Source of the DNA: Palsa-1150 sp964531095
GTDB taxonomy: Bacteria > Myxococcota_A > Polyangia > Polyangiales > Polyangiaceae
Reading direction: 5' to 3'
Length of the DNA stretch: 64,000 nucleotides
Assembly: GCA_964531095.1 (NCBI GenBank)
Contig: CAZHED010000017.1
Span: 36,366 to 100,365 of the forward strand
Shown: piece after piece, positions 51,067-60,910 of the stretch
Numbering within the stretch: position 1 is the stretch's first letter
How the letters are laid out: each line of letters starts with the position of its first letter
Translations under genes and position numbers: made by a program
The notes under the pieces: model-generated
The model's input: only the letters and a program-made list of their open reading frames with translations
What the model was told of the DNA's origin: nothing
The model's database searches: none

Positions 51067-52341
51067 CTAGCGCGGCGTCAGCCGTTCTTTGCCCATGTAC
51101 GGGACGAGCGCCTTCGGCAGCCGGACCGAGCCGTCTTTCTCCTGATGGTTCTCGAGCAGCGGAATGAGGATTCGAGGGCTCGCGACGGCCGTGTTGTTGA
51201 GCGTGAACGGGTACGAGAGCGATCCGTCGGCCAGGCGCACTCGGATGTTCGAACGGCGGGCCTGGAAGTCTCCGAACGATGAGCACGAGTGCGTTTCGCT
51301 GTAGGCGTTTCGGCCGGGCATCCACGACTCCACCTCGTGCTTGCGCGTTTGACCCAGCCCGATCTCTCCGGTGCACGCGAGGGCGACGCGGTACGGGATC
51401 TCGAGCTTGGTCAGGATCGCCTCCGCGTTACCCAGGAGATCGTAGTGGAGCTTCTCGGCGACGGCCTCGTCGGGCGCGCAGAAGGCCACTTGCTCGACCT
51501 TGGTGAACTGGTGCACGCGGTAAAGGCCCCGCGTGTCCTTCCCGTGAGCCCCCGCCTCTCGGCGGAAGCACGGCGAAACGCCAGCGTAGTTGAGCGGCAG
51601 TGCCTGCCAATCGAGCGTTTCGTCGCAGTGAAGGCTTACCAGGGCCACTTCGCTCGTGCCGATGAGAAACAGCTCGTCGGCCGCAATCGAGTACGCCTCG
51701 TCGCGACCGAGCGGAAAATAGCCTGTGCCGGTCATCGCGCGCTCTTTGACCATCACGGGGGGCACGACCAGGGTCATCCCCCGAGCGACCAGCGCGTCGA
51801 CGGCCAGGCGCATCACGGAGAGCTCGAGCAACGCGCCGTCTCCGACGAGCGCGTAGGAGCGGCCTCCGGCGAACCGCCGCGGGCCCTCCCAGTCGACGAG
51901 CCCGAGGGAGGTCATGAGCTCGACGTGGTCCTTTGGCGGGAAATCGAAGCGCGGAAGCTCCCCCACGCGCTTGACCTCGACGTTGTCCGCGTCGCCTTTG
52001 CCGATCGGAACCTCCGGTCGAGGCACGCTGGGCACGCGCAACATCAGCTCTTGATACGTCCTCTGGACCTCCGCCACCTTCGCCTCGAGCGCCTCGATTT
52101 CGGAGCGCACTTCCTTGGCTTCTTCGACGAGCTTGGGACGCTCGTCCTTAGAGGCCTTCGGGATCAGCGCGGAGAGCTCGTTTTTGCGCGCTCGCCGTTG
52201 CTCGAGCAACGTCGTGCTCTCGCGGCGCTGCCGGTCGGCGGCGAGGAGATGGTCGAGGTCGAGGTCGAGGTCGAGGCCCTTGTTCCGGATCGCGGCACGG
52301 ACCTGGTCGGCAAAGGTTCGAATGAATTGGATGTCGAGCAT
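51067..52341 (-). CDS. serS: Seryl-tRNA synthetase
   Basis: 424 residues. The N-terminal coiled-coil arm (about 25-105) precedes the class II core: motif 2 SPCFRREAGAHGKDTRGLYR and motif 3 LNNTAVASPRILIPLLENHQ. The ATG at 52341 gives the standard MLDIQFIRTFADQVR start. It charges tRNA-Ser and Sec-tRNA in the cytoplasm. It is convergent with the TPR gene. Confidence 0.97.
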   Translation of the reverse strand: MLDIQFIRTFADQVRAAIRNKGLDLDLDLDHLLAADRQRRESTTLLEQRRARKNELSALIPKASKDERPKLVEEAKEVRSEIEALEAKVAEVQRTYQELMLRVPSVPRPEVPIGKGDADNVEVKRVGELPRFDFPPKDHVELMTSLGLVDWEGPRRFAGGRSYALVGDGALLELSVMRLAVDALVARGMTLVVPPVMVKERAMTGTGYFPLGRDEAYSIAADELFLIGTSEVALVSLHCDETLDWQALPLNYAGVSPCFRREAGAHGKDTRGLYRVHQFTKVEQVAFCAPDEAVAEKLHYDLLGNAEAILTKLEIPYRVALACTGEIGLGQTRKHEVESWMPGRNAYSETHSCSSFGDFQARRSNIRVRLADGSLSYPFTLNNTAVASPRILIPLLENHQEKDGSVRLPKALVPYMGKERLTPR

Positions 52342-52364
52342 CGGCTTTCTCGGCTGGGGCTATA

Positions 52365-53303
52365 TCACGGCGTCCCGAGGGGCCCCCCGGGCATCTTCGC
52401 GGGCACCTCCGCGCGCACGCGGTCGGCGCGCATGGCCCGCTCGAGAGCGTCGAGACGCTTGGCCGTCTCCGCGCGGATAGCCCCGAGCTCGCTGAGCATT
52501 TTCTCGATGCCCACCTCGTTCTTGAGATTCACGCGAAAGTCGGTTTCGGCTTGCGCGCGATCCTTCGCGGACTCTCGGTTCTGGCTCATCACGATGAGGG
52601 GCCCCTGGAGCGAGACGAGGATGGCGAGCACCAGGTTGTAAAGGATGTAGGGATAAGGATCGAAGCCGACGACTCTACCGTCGCCTCCTCTCGCATACAG
52701 ACCAACGTGCTCGGCGACGGCCGGAACGTTCACGATGCACCACCCGGCGGTCAGGCCCAGGAGAACCAGGATGAACTCCCAACTCCCGTTGAGCTCCGCG
52801 ACCTTGTCGGCGAGTCGCTGCCCCCAAGTCAGGTTCTCCTCGAACTCTTTGACGACGTCTTTGGCGGCGCGCTGGCTCAGCATCGCGTTCGTTTCGCGCA
52901 AGCGTTCGGCCATCTCGCTGAGGATGGTCATCGCCGCTGTCTTGGACCGCCCGAGGTGCTCCGCCAGCTCCTCGCGGGTCAACTCGAGCAGCACTGTGTC
53001 GACGACGGCGCGCACGCTCGCGCTGCGGGGCTTGTCGTCGAAGATCGCGAGCTCGCCGAAGTACTCGCCGACGCGCACGTCTTTGAGCGCCACGGACGGC
53101 GAGCTCTCCGCGCCGCCCGGTAGGTAAATTCGAACCGCACCCGATTGAACGACGTACATCGACGAGCCCAGGTCGCCCTGGGAAAACACGACTTCGCCGG
53201 CGACGAAGTGCCTCTCGGCGACGCGCTTGGCGAGCGCTTCGCGGTCTTCGTCGGAGAGCCCTTGAAACAACCGGATTTGGGCCAAGAGGTCGGCGGGGCG
53301 CAT
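52365..53303 (-). CDS. Cyclic-nucleotide-binding domain fused to DUF1003 membrane domain
   Basis: 312 residues from the ATG at 53303. The cNMP-binding barrel (about 10-125) has VFSQGDLGSSMYVVQSGAVR and the phosphate-binding-cassette-like GEYFGELAIFDDKPRSASVR. The DUF1003 domain (about 165-275) has two helices (WEFILVLLGLTAGWCIVNVP, YILYNLVLAILVSLQGPLIV) and the family signature MSQNRESAKDRAQAETDF. A C-terminal coiled coil follows. No output enzyme domain is present, so it may be a nucleotide-responsive membrane protein. It follows serS-side genes convergently with none; the next gene is divergent. Confidence 0.88.
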   Translation of the reverse strand: MRPADLLAQIRLFQGLSDEDREALAKRVAERHFVAGEVVFSQGDLGSSMYVVQSGAVRIYLPGGAESSPSVALKDVRVGEYFGELAIFDDKPRSASVRAVVDTVLLELTREELAEHLGRSKTAAMTILSEMAERLRETNAMLSQRAAKDVVKEFEENLTWGQRLADKVAELNGSWEFILVLLGLTAGWCIVNVPAVAEHVGLYARGGDGRVVGFDPYPYILYNLVLAILVSLQGPLIVMSQNRESAKDRAQAETDFRVNLKNEVGIEKMLSELGAIRAETAKRLDALERAMRADRVRAEVPAKMPGGPLGTP

Positions 53304-53357
53304 GTCTGACGGAGATGGTCGCGCGGCGGCGCGGGGCACGGCAAGTGGGCGAGGATC

Positions 53358-55373
53358 GTGGTACACGGAGAGGCGATGCTGCGGCGCGCGGTTATCCTTT
53401 CTTTCGTCTCTGCTGCCGCGATCGCGTGCACCTCTCTCCTGGGCGACTTTGTCACGAGCACGGGCGCGGTGGATGCGGGCGGCCAGGCCGACAGTGCCCC
53501 GACCGAGGCGGCCGCAGACGATTCCGGCGCCGTCGTCCAAGCCGTCACGTCGGACGTGTCCGTGTACGTTGGACAGACCGCCACGGTCGACAGCTCGAAC
53601 AGCACGACCACGCGCGGAGCCCTCGCGTTCGCGTGGACCGTGGTCCTCTCTCCCGCAGGCAGCCGCGTCGCGACAGAAACCCTGACAGGAGCGGCGACGC
53701 CCAAGGCGAGCTTCATTCCCGACGTCGGCGGAGAATACCAACTTCAAGTTACCGTCAGCGCCTATGGCAGCAGCAACACGCACACCGCCAAAGTGAACGC
53801 AGCCGTGGCCCAGGTCCTCTTCGCGCAGGGTGGCCCAGGCGATGGCGGGCAGAGCTCCGCGTTCTATGCCGTCGCCGACTTCGGTGGTGACGGCGGCCAT
53901 CCTGTGCTCTGCCCCGATGTCATCACGAGCTCGTCGGTTCCGCTCGCCGCGTTCGCGGCGTATGCGGGGCGAGCGTACGACTACTGGGAAGCTCCGGCGG
54001 GACAACCGCTGAAGTTCGCGGCCTTCACCCTCGATCATGGGCCAGACGCCGGCATCTTCGCGCACCTCTGGTCGGGTACGAGCGCGTCGAGCTGCGCCGC
54101 ACCGCCATTCGACTATTCGACGACCGGGTTCGGTCCCGGGCGTCCCTACGGATCGAACCCGCACTTCAGCCCGGACGGGACGCGGTTCGTGGTCTTCGAT
54201 CGCGCGTGGCGCATCGTGACGTACGCGGCAAACGGGACCGACGGCGGACCGCCCCAAGTGGTCGCGACGTACCCTGTCCCGTACAGGCAGGCCGCGCAGC
54301 TCTTCGATCCGGTCGGTCTCGAGCCAGACGCTGGGTACACGTTCGAGCCGCCGCGTGTCGAGTGGACTGGCAACGGTCTCGCGTGGGCGCAACCGACCGC
54401 GAGCGGATGGGAAATCGTCACGGCGCCCGACATGCAGAATGCGACGCCGACCCCCTACATGCTCTGCAAAGGCACGATGCCCCGCGAAATCGGGATGCTG
54501 CGCGACGGAACCGTGATCGCTTCCTACCGGCCGAACCCACAATCCAGCGAAAACATTTATCAGCTCAAGCCCGACGCACAGCAGAATTGCTACCGGGAGC
54601 AGCAGTATACGAACCTCGTCGATTCCGGCAGCTCCACCGCGACGGACTTCGCCGTATCGCCGGACGGAACCCAGATCGCCTTCTTGCAAATTGACACGAC
54701 CTCACAGGACGCGTCTGCGTGGACGAGCGGGAGCTCGCAGCTCCCTGGTGGCTACGTGTACGTCGTTCCGGTCGCTGGCGGAACGCCGACCCTGGTCTCG
54801 AGCGACCCCGCCCTCTACGGCCCGCGCTGGATCGCGGGCGGATCGGCGCTCGTCTTCACGCGGCTCGATGGCATCGCGGAGAGCACCGGCCGGCCCGCCA
54901 CTTCGGTGGTCGTCGCCACGCTGGACGGCGGTGCCGTGCAGGTGGTCGCGCAGGGTGACGGCGTGGCCACGTTTGCTTCGACGTCGGGCAACGCCGCATG
55001 CGGTGTGGCCGGTCGCAGAGTCGGGGGGCGCGAGAGCGGGACCGCGCCATGGATTCTGGCGACGGCCGCATGGTTGGGCCGAAGGCGGCGGAGGGCTGGA
55101 GGAGAGTCTGTCCAAGCGACACTCCGCGACCGTCTAGGACAGCGCACAGGGGCGGAAACCCGGCGCAATGGCCCGGAGTGGCCCTTGGTCCGCCGATTGA
55201 AGAGCGCATTGCAATGCTCGCTCCCCTCCGGCTTGCGGTGCTCCTCGCCTCGATCCTATTGGTCGCTCCGCCGGCGCGCGCCAATCCAACCTTCTCGAGC
55301 GATGAAGACGCGCTCGAAGACCGACTCGCCGACGGCGACCTCGACGCGGAAGACCGCGCGTCCACGCCACTGA
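53358..55373 (+). CDS. Beta-propeller-like lipoprotein with PKD-type domain; 3' end uncertain
   Basis: 671 residues as read. A lipoprotein-like signal (VILSFVSAAAIACTSLLGDF; an internal ATG at 53376 fits better than the first) precedes an Asp/Ala-rich linker and one PKD/Ig-like domain (VYVGQTATVDSSNSTTTRGA). WD40/TolB-like repeats follow (HFSPDGTRFVVFDRAW, FAVSPDGTQIAFLQID, GPRWIAGGSALVFTRLDG). Near residue 560-580 is CGVAGRR, a short hydrophobic stretch (APWILATAAWL) and RRRRR, like a degraded MYXO-CTERM sorting signal. The frame then runs on about 90 residues of non-protein-like sequence, overlapping the next gene by 160 bases. The true end may be near 55115 if a frameshift is present. Confidence 0.65.
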   Translation: MVHGEAMLRRAVILSFVSAAAIACTSLLGDFVTSTGAVDAGGQADSAPTEAAADDSGAVVQAVTSDVSVYVGQTATVDSSNSTTTRGALAFAWTVVLSPAGSRVATETLTGAATPKASFIPDVGGEYQLQVTVSAYGSSNTHTAKVNAAVAQVLFAQGGPGDGGQSSAFYAVADFGGDGGHPVLCPDVITSSSVPLAAFAAYAGRAYDYWEAPAGQPLKFAAFTLDHGPDAGIFAHLWSGTSASSCAAPPFDYSTTGFGPGRPYGSNPHFSPDGTRFVVFDRAWRIVTYAANGTDGGPPQVVATYPVPYRQAAQLFDPVGLEPDAGYTFEPPRVEWTGNGLAWAQPTASGWEIVTAPDMQNATPTPYMLCKGTMPREIGMLRDGTVIASYRPNPQSSENIYQLKPDAQQNCYREQQYTNLVDSGSSTATDFAVSPDGTQIAFLQIDTTSQDASAWTSGSSQLPGGYVYVVPVAGGTPTLVSSDPALYGPRWIAGGSALVFTRLDGIAESTGRPATSVVVATLDGGAVQVVAQGDGVATFASTSGNAACGVAGRRVGGRESGTAPWILATAAWLGRRRRRAGGESVQATLRDRLGQRTGAETRRNGPEWPLVRRLKSALQCSLPSGLRCSSPRSYWSLRRRAPIQPSRAMKTRSKTDSPTATSTRKTARPRH

Positions 55374-56128
55374 GTAGCCACTCTGGCGGTGGTGCCGACG
55401 TCCACACGCAGAGCTGGCTGAGCCTCGTCGGCTTCACGAAGCAACTGATGTCCGGACAGAACGATGTCGGCGCAATGATCGTCGTCGGCCTCGCGCTCGA
55501 TCGCATCGCCGCAGGTCCCGTGCACGGGTTGGCCGACCCGCCTCGACCCGCACCGCCGCCGTCCCCCGCTGCCGGCGAATCGCCACCAGCGCACCCCACG
55601 ACGCTCGTGGCACCCTCACTCGCGCGCGAGTGCGTCGCCGCCGCCCTTCGCGCATCCGGGCTCGGCGTCGACGATTCCCGGATCGACGCGCTGATCACGC
55701 GCTCGCGGGTGAGCGCGTGGCTTCCGGAGACGCGCATGCGAGCGATGCGCCTCATGACCGACGCGGCGCACGCGACAACGCTCGCCACGACAGATGGGAC
55801 CACGTATTACGACGCGGTCGGCGCCAACCTCGTGCTCGAGCTACGTCTTACCTGGCGCTTCGACCGGCTGCTCTTCGCCGGTGACGAAGCCACGCTGGAG
55901 CGCACCCGCCTAGAGCGCGAAGACGCGCGATCCCGGCTCTCGGCGCGAACGCTCGAAGCCCTCTTCGCGTGGCAGCGCGCCGCGGTCGAAGGGCAAACCG
56001 CGCCGGCCGGATCGCCGCAAGAGCTCGAAGCGCAACTCCGCGAGTCCGAAGGGCTGGCCACCCTCGACGTTCTCACGGGCGGCTGGTTTTCCCGCCGACA
56101 GGGCTGGGCCCCGCTTCGGACACCTTGA
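55214..56128 (+). CDS. Exported protein of unknown function
   Basis: 304 residues from the ATG at 55214, which gives a clear signal peptide (LRLAVLLASILLVAPPARA). An upstream in-frame ATG would lie deep within the previous gene. The mature part has an acidic DEDALEDRLADGDLDAEDRA stretch, a hydrophobic segment (GAMIVVGLALDRIAAG), a Pro-rich spacer and helical C-terminal half (LVLELRLTWRFDRLLFAGDE), ending with a helical stretch (QELEAQLRESEGLATLDVLT). No family recognised. Its start lies inside the preceding open frame. Confidence 0.7.
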   Translation: MLAPLRLAVLLASILLVAPPARANPTFSSDEDALEDRLADGDLDAEDRASTPLSSHSGGGADVHTQSWLSLVGFTKQLMSGQNDVGAMIVVGLALDRIAAGPVHGLADPPRPAPPPSPAAGESPPAHPTTLVAPSLARECVAAALRASGLGVDDSRIDALITRSRVSAWLPETRMRAMRLMTDAAHATTLATTDGTTYYDAVGANLVLELRLTWRFDRLLFAGDEATLERTRLEREDARSRLSARTLEALFAWQRAAVEGQTAPAGSPQELEAQLRESEGLATLDVLTGGWFSRRQGWAPLRTP

Positions 56129-56168
56129 CCGCCGCGCACCCCGCCGTTAGAGGTGTGGGTCTTCGGCC

Positions 56169-57312
56169 ATGCTGAGCGAAACGCGCGACGAGCTGAGCGA
56201 CCTCCAACGGCGCCTGATGGCGCTAAGGGGGCATCTTTGACCTCCCGAAGCTGAAGGCGCAAATCGCCGCGCTCGAGCTGCAGACGCTCGCCCCGGGGTT
56301 CTGGGACGACCAGAAGAAGGCCCAGGTGGTGACCCGGCGGCGGTCCGACGTGGAGCAGCGGCTGAGTGCGATCGAGAAGCTCACGCGCGACTTGGAAGAC
56401 GCCATCGTGCTCCTCGAGCTCGGCGCCGCCGAAAACGACGAGGCGACCGTGAAGGAGGCCGCCGCGCAACTCCCCGCGCTCCGCGCCCGCGTCCGCGGCG
56501 CCGAGCTCGGGCGCATGCTCTCCGGCCCGGTCGACCATGCGGGCGCGATCGTGAGCATCCATCCCGGAACTGGTGGCAACGACGCCAAAGACTGGGCGCA
56601 GATGCTCCTGCGCATGTACCTGCGATGGTGCGAGCGACGCGGCTTCAAGACCGACATGATCGATTACCAGGAAGGCGACGAGGCCGGGATCGACGGCGCA
56701 AGCTTCGGCGTCCAAGGGGACCACGCGTTCGGCTATCTGCGCAGCGAGAACGGCGTTCATCGGCTGGTGCGTATCTCGCCGTTCGACGCCAACGCCCGGA
56801 GGCAAACGGCGTTCGCGGCCGTCGAAGTCACGCCGGACATCGAGGACGAGATCGACATTCAGGTCAAGGACGAAGACATCGACATCACGACGATGCGCGC
56901 GGGCGGCAAAGGCGGACAGAACGTCAACAAGGTTGAAACGGCCGTGCGCTTGAAGCACATCCCGAGCGGGATCGTCATCGTGTGCCGGGCGGAGCGGTCG
57001 CAGCACCAGAACCGGCGAATGGCCCTCAAGATGCTCAAGGCGAAGCTCTACGACATCGAGACGCAGAAGCGCGAGGAGCAGGCGGCGGCGCAAGCGGCAA
57101 GCAAAACGCAAATCGCGTGGGGCAACCAGATTCGCAGCTACGTCCTGCAGCCGTATCGGCTCGTGAAGGACCTTCGCACCAGTCACCAGAACGGAAACGT
57201 CGACGCGGTCCTCGACGGAGAGCTCGACGAGTTCATCGAGGCGTACCTCTTGGCTGCCGCGGGCGGCACGCTCAAGAAGGGCGGACTGGCCGAAGAAGCG
57301 GAAGCGCCCTAG
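56169..57312 (+). CDS. prfB: Peptide chain release factor 2 with programmed +1 frameshift
   Basis: About 380 residues in two frames: ATG 56169 to CTT 56235-56237, then a +1 shift to GAC at 56239. The first frame encodes 23 residues (MLSETRDELSDLQRRLMALR, then GHL) before TGA (56238-56240); the second continues DLPKLKAQIAALELQTLAPG. RF2 marks: SPF motif in ISPFDANARRQ and GGQ in RAGGKGGQNVNK. RF2 recognises UGA and UAA stops. The GGAGG-like AGGGGG site precedes the shift. The C-terminus has a short extra tail (GGTLKKGGLAEEAEAP). lysS follows closely. Confidence 0.96.
56226..56241 (+). promoter_or_regulatory. prfB programmed +1 ribosomal frameshift site
   Basis: AGG GGG CAT CTT TGA C. E. coli prfB has AGG GGG TAT CTT TGA C, so only one base differs. 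The internal Shine-Dalgarno-like AGGGGG is 3 bases before CTT, and the in-frame TGA followed by C is the weak stop context. When RF2 is scarce, the ribosome slips +1 and reads on, which autoregulates RF2. Confidence 0.95.
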
Positions 57313-57391
57313 AAGCCTGGTGCTTTTCGCCGATCCCGGTGCGCCGGCTTCGTCGGCCGCGCTCGAAAATACCGTGCTTCAGAAAACGAAA

Positions 57392-59094
<1,703 letters not shown>

Positions 59095-59098
<4 letters not shown>

Positions 59099-60786
59099 AG
59101 ACGTTCGCTGCCCCGGTGGTGATCGCGGCGACCGCCGTCGCCCTGGCAGCGATCGCCTTCCTCTTGTGGCGAGCGCGGATCGACTTTCGCCGGCACGAGA
59201 GAGCCCGCGGCGTTCTCCAGAGCATAGGGGCCGGACTCGGCGCGCTCTTCGTTGGCTTCACGTTTTGGACCGAGAGGCTGCCCGTGCTGCGGGGGTCTGC
59301 GTGGACACTGCGCGACGCTCTCGTGCGGTCGGCGGCGATCGCGACGGGGGTTCTTTTTCTTGTGGGCACCGTCGTCGCTCTGCTTCCCTGGGCTCTCGAC
59401 CGGCTCGAACGAGGACCGTTCGCGACCTACGTCGCCGCCCGCCACGTACGCGCGAAGAAGAGCGGATTTTTGACGCTGATCAGCGGTCTGTCGATATTCG
59501 CGGTCGCGCTCGCGTCGTTTTCGCTGTCGAGCGCCATCAGCGTCATGGGCGGCTTCAGCGCGGACCTGAAGCGCAAGATCCTGGGGAATACCGCCCACAT
59601 CGTGGTCGACACGACCAGCCAGTCCCCGTGGAGCGACTACGAGTCGGCGCTCGAGCGCGTGCGGGCCGTGGGCGGCGTTGCGGGCGCCACGCCCGTCGCG
59701 CAGGGTGAGGTGATGGTCTCGAGCACGTCGAATCTCGCCGGCGTCATCGTGCAAGGCATCGACCCGAGCACGATCGGCAACGTCATCGACCTTCGCAAGA
59801 ACATCGAGGCGCCGGTGAACGTGCCCGACAAGCTGGCATACCTGGAGGATCCCGAAAGGCTGCGCAACATCCCTGCCGACGAGGTCATCGGGATTGGCCC
59901 CGGTGGAGAGGAGTACACCAAGGGTCCCGAGCTCCCGCCGCTCGGTGACGACCTCGACCCGACGGTACGCCGGGCCCTCGACTCCCCGCCTCTTCGCCCC
60001 GGTCTCGTCATCGGCCGCGAGCTCGCGAAGACTCTGCACGTCTACGTGGGCGACGAAGTAACGCTCGTTTCTCCGCTCGGCGACCTCGGTCCGATGGGCG
60101 TGATGCCCAAGACGCGCAAGTTCCGAGTCGCGGCGATTTTCTACAGCGGCATGTACGAGTACGACGCGACGCACGTCTACACGAGGCTCGACGAGGCCCA
60201 GAGCTACTTCGCGACGCAGGGGCAAATCACCGCGATCGAGGTGAGGGGCGAGGACGCGGAGAACGCCGACCGGCTCACCCCCGCGGTGACCGCCGCCATC
60301 GGGCGCGACGATCTGCGCGTGCGTGACTGGCGCGAAATGAACCGGAACCTGTTCAGCGCGCTGAAGCTCGAAAGAATCGCGACGTTCCTCATTCTGTCGA
60401 TCGAGATCATCGTCGCGAGCTTCTGCATCATCTGCACGCTGCTTCTGATGATGACCGAGAAGGCTAAGGAGATCGCGATCCTCAAGGCTCTAGGGGCGAC
60501 CGACGGCACGATCCTGCGCACGTTCATGAGCGAGGGGGTCATCATCGGCGGCATCGGCACGCTGCTCGGCGTCTCGACGGGAGTCGCGCTCTGCACGGGC
60601 CTCGCATGGTTCGGCCTGCGCCTCGACCCGGACGTCTATTACATCGATCGCCTCCCCATCAACGTGAGCGGCTGGGACTACGCGGCGGTCACCGTGGCGG
60701 CTCTGACGATCTGTACGCTCGCTACCATCTTCCCCGCCAAGCAAGCCGCACAACTGAGGCCGGTCGACGGGCTGCGCTACGAGTAA
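59095..60786 (+). CDS. lolC: Lipoprotein-releasing ABC permease LolC/LolE with extra N-terminal helices
   Basis: 563 residues from a GTG overlapping the lysS stop. Residues 1-105 hold three extra hydrophobic segments (VVIAATAVALAAIAFLLW and others) not found in LolC/LolE of E. coli (about 400). The MacB/FtsX-type core starts near 118 (FLTLISGLSIFAVALASFSL), then a large periplasmic domain, then three C-terminal helices (FLILSIEIIVASFCIICTLL). It extracts lipoproteins from the inner membrane with the LolD ATPase, encoded 2.4 kb downstream after a lipoprotein gene. Confidence 0.9.
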
Positions 60787-60910
60787 GGGAGACCCGCGAG
60801 GCCCCCACGGGGAAAACCTTCGTCTTTTTTTCGCGGGGGGCGGTCCATTTCGTCGCCGAGAAGCATTTAGGGCAACGTCCCCCGCTCGTTGGCTCAAAGG
60901 GAGTGGCCCG

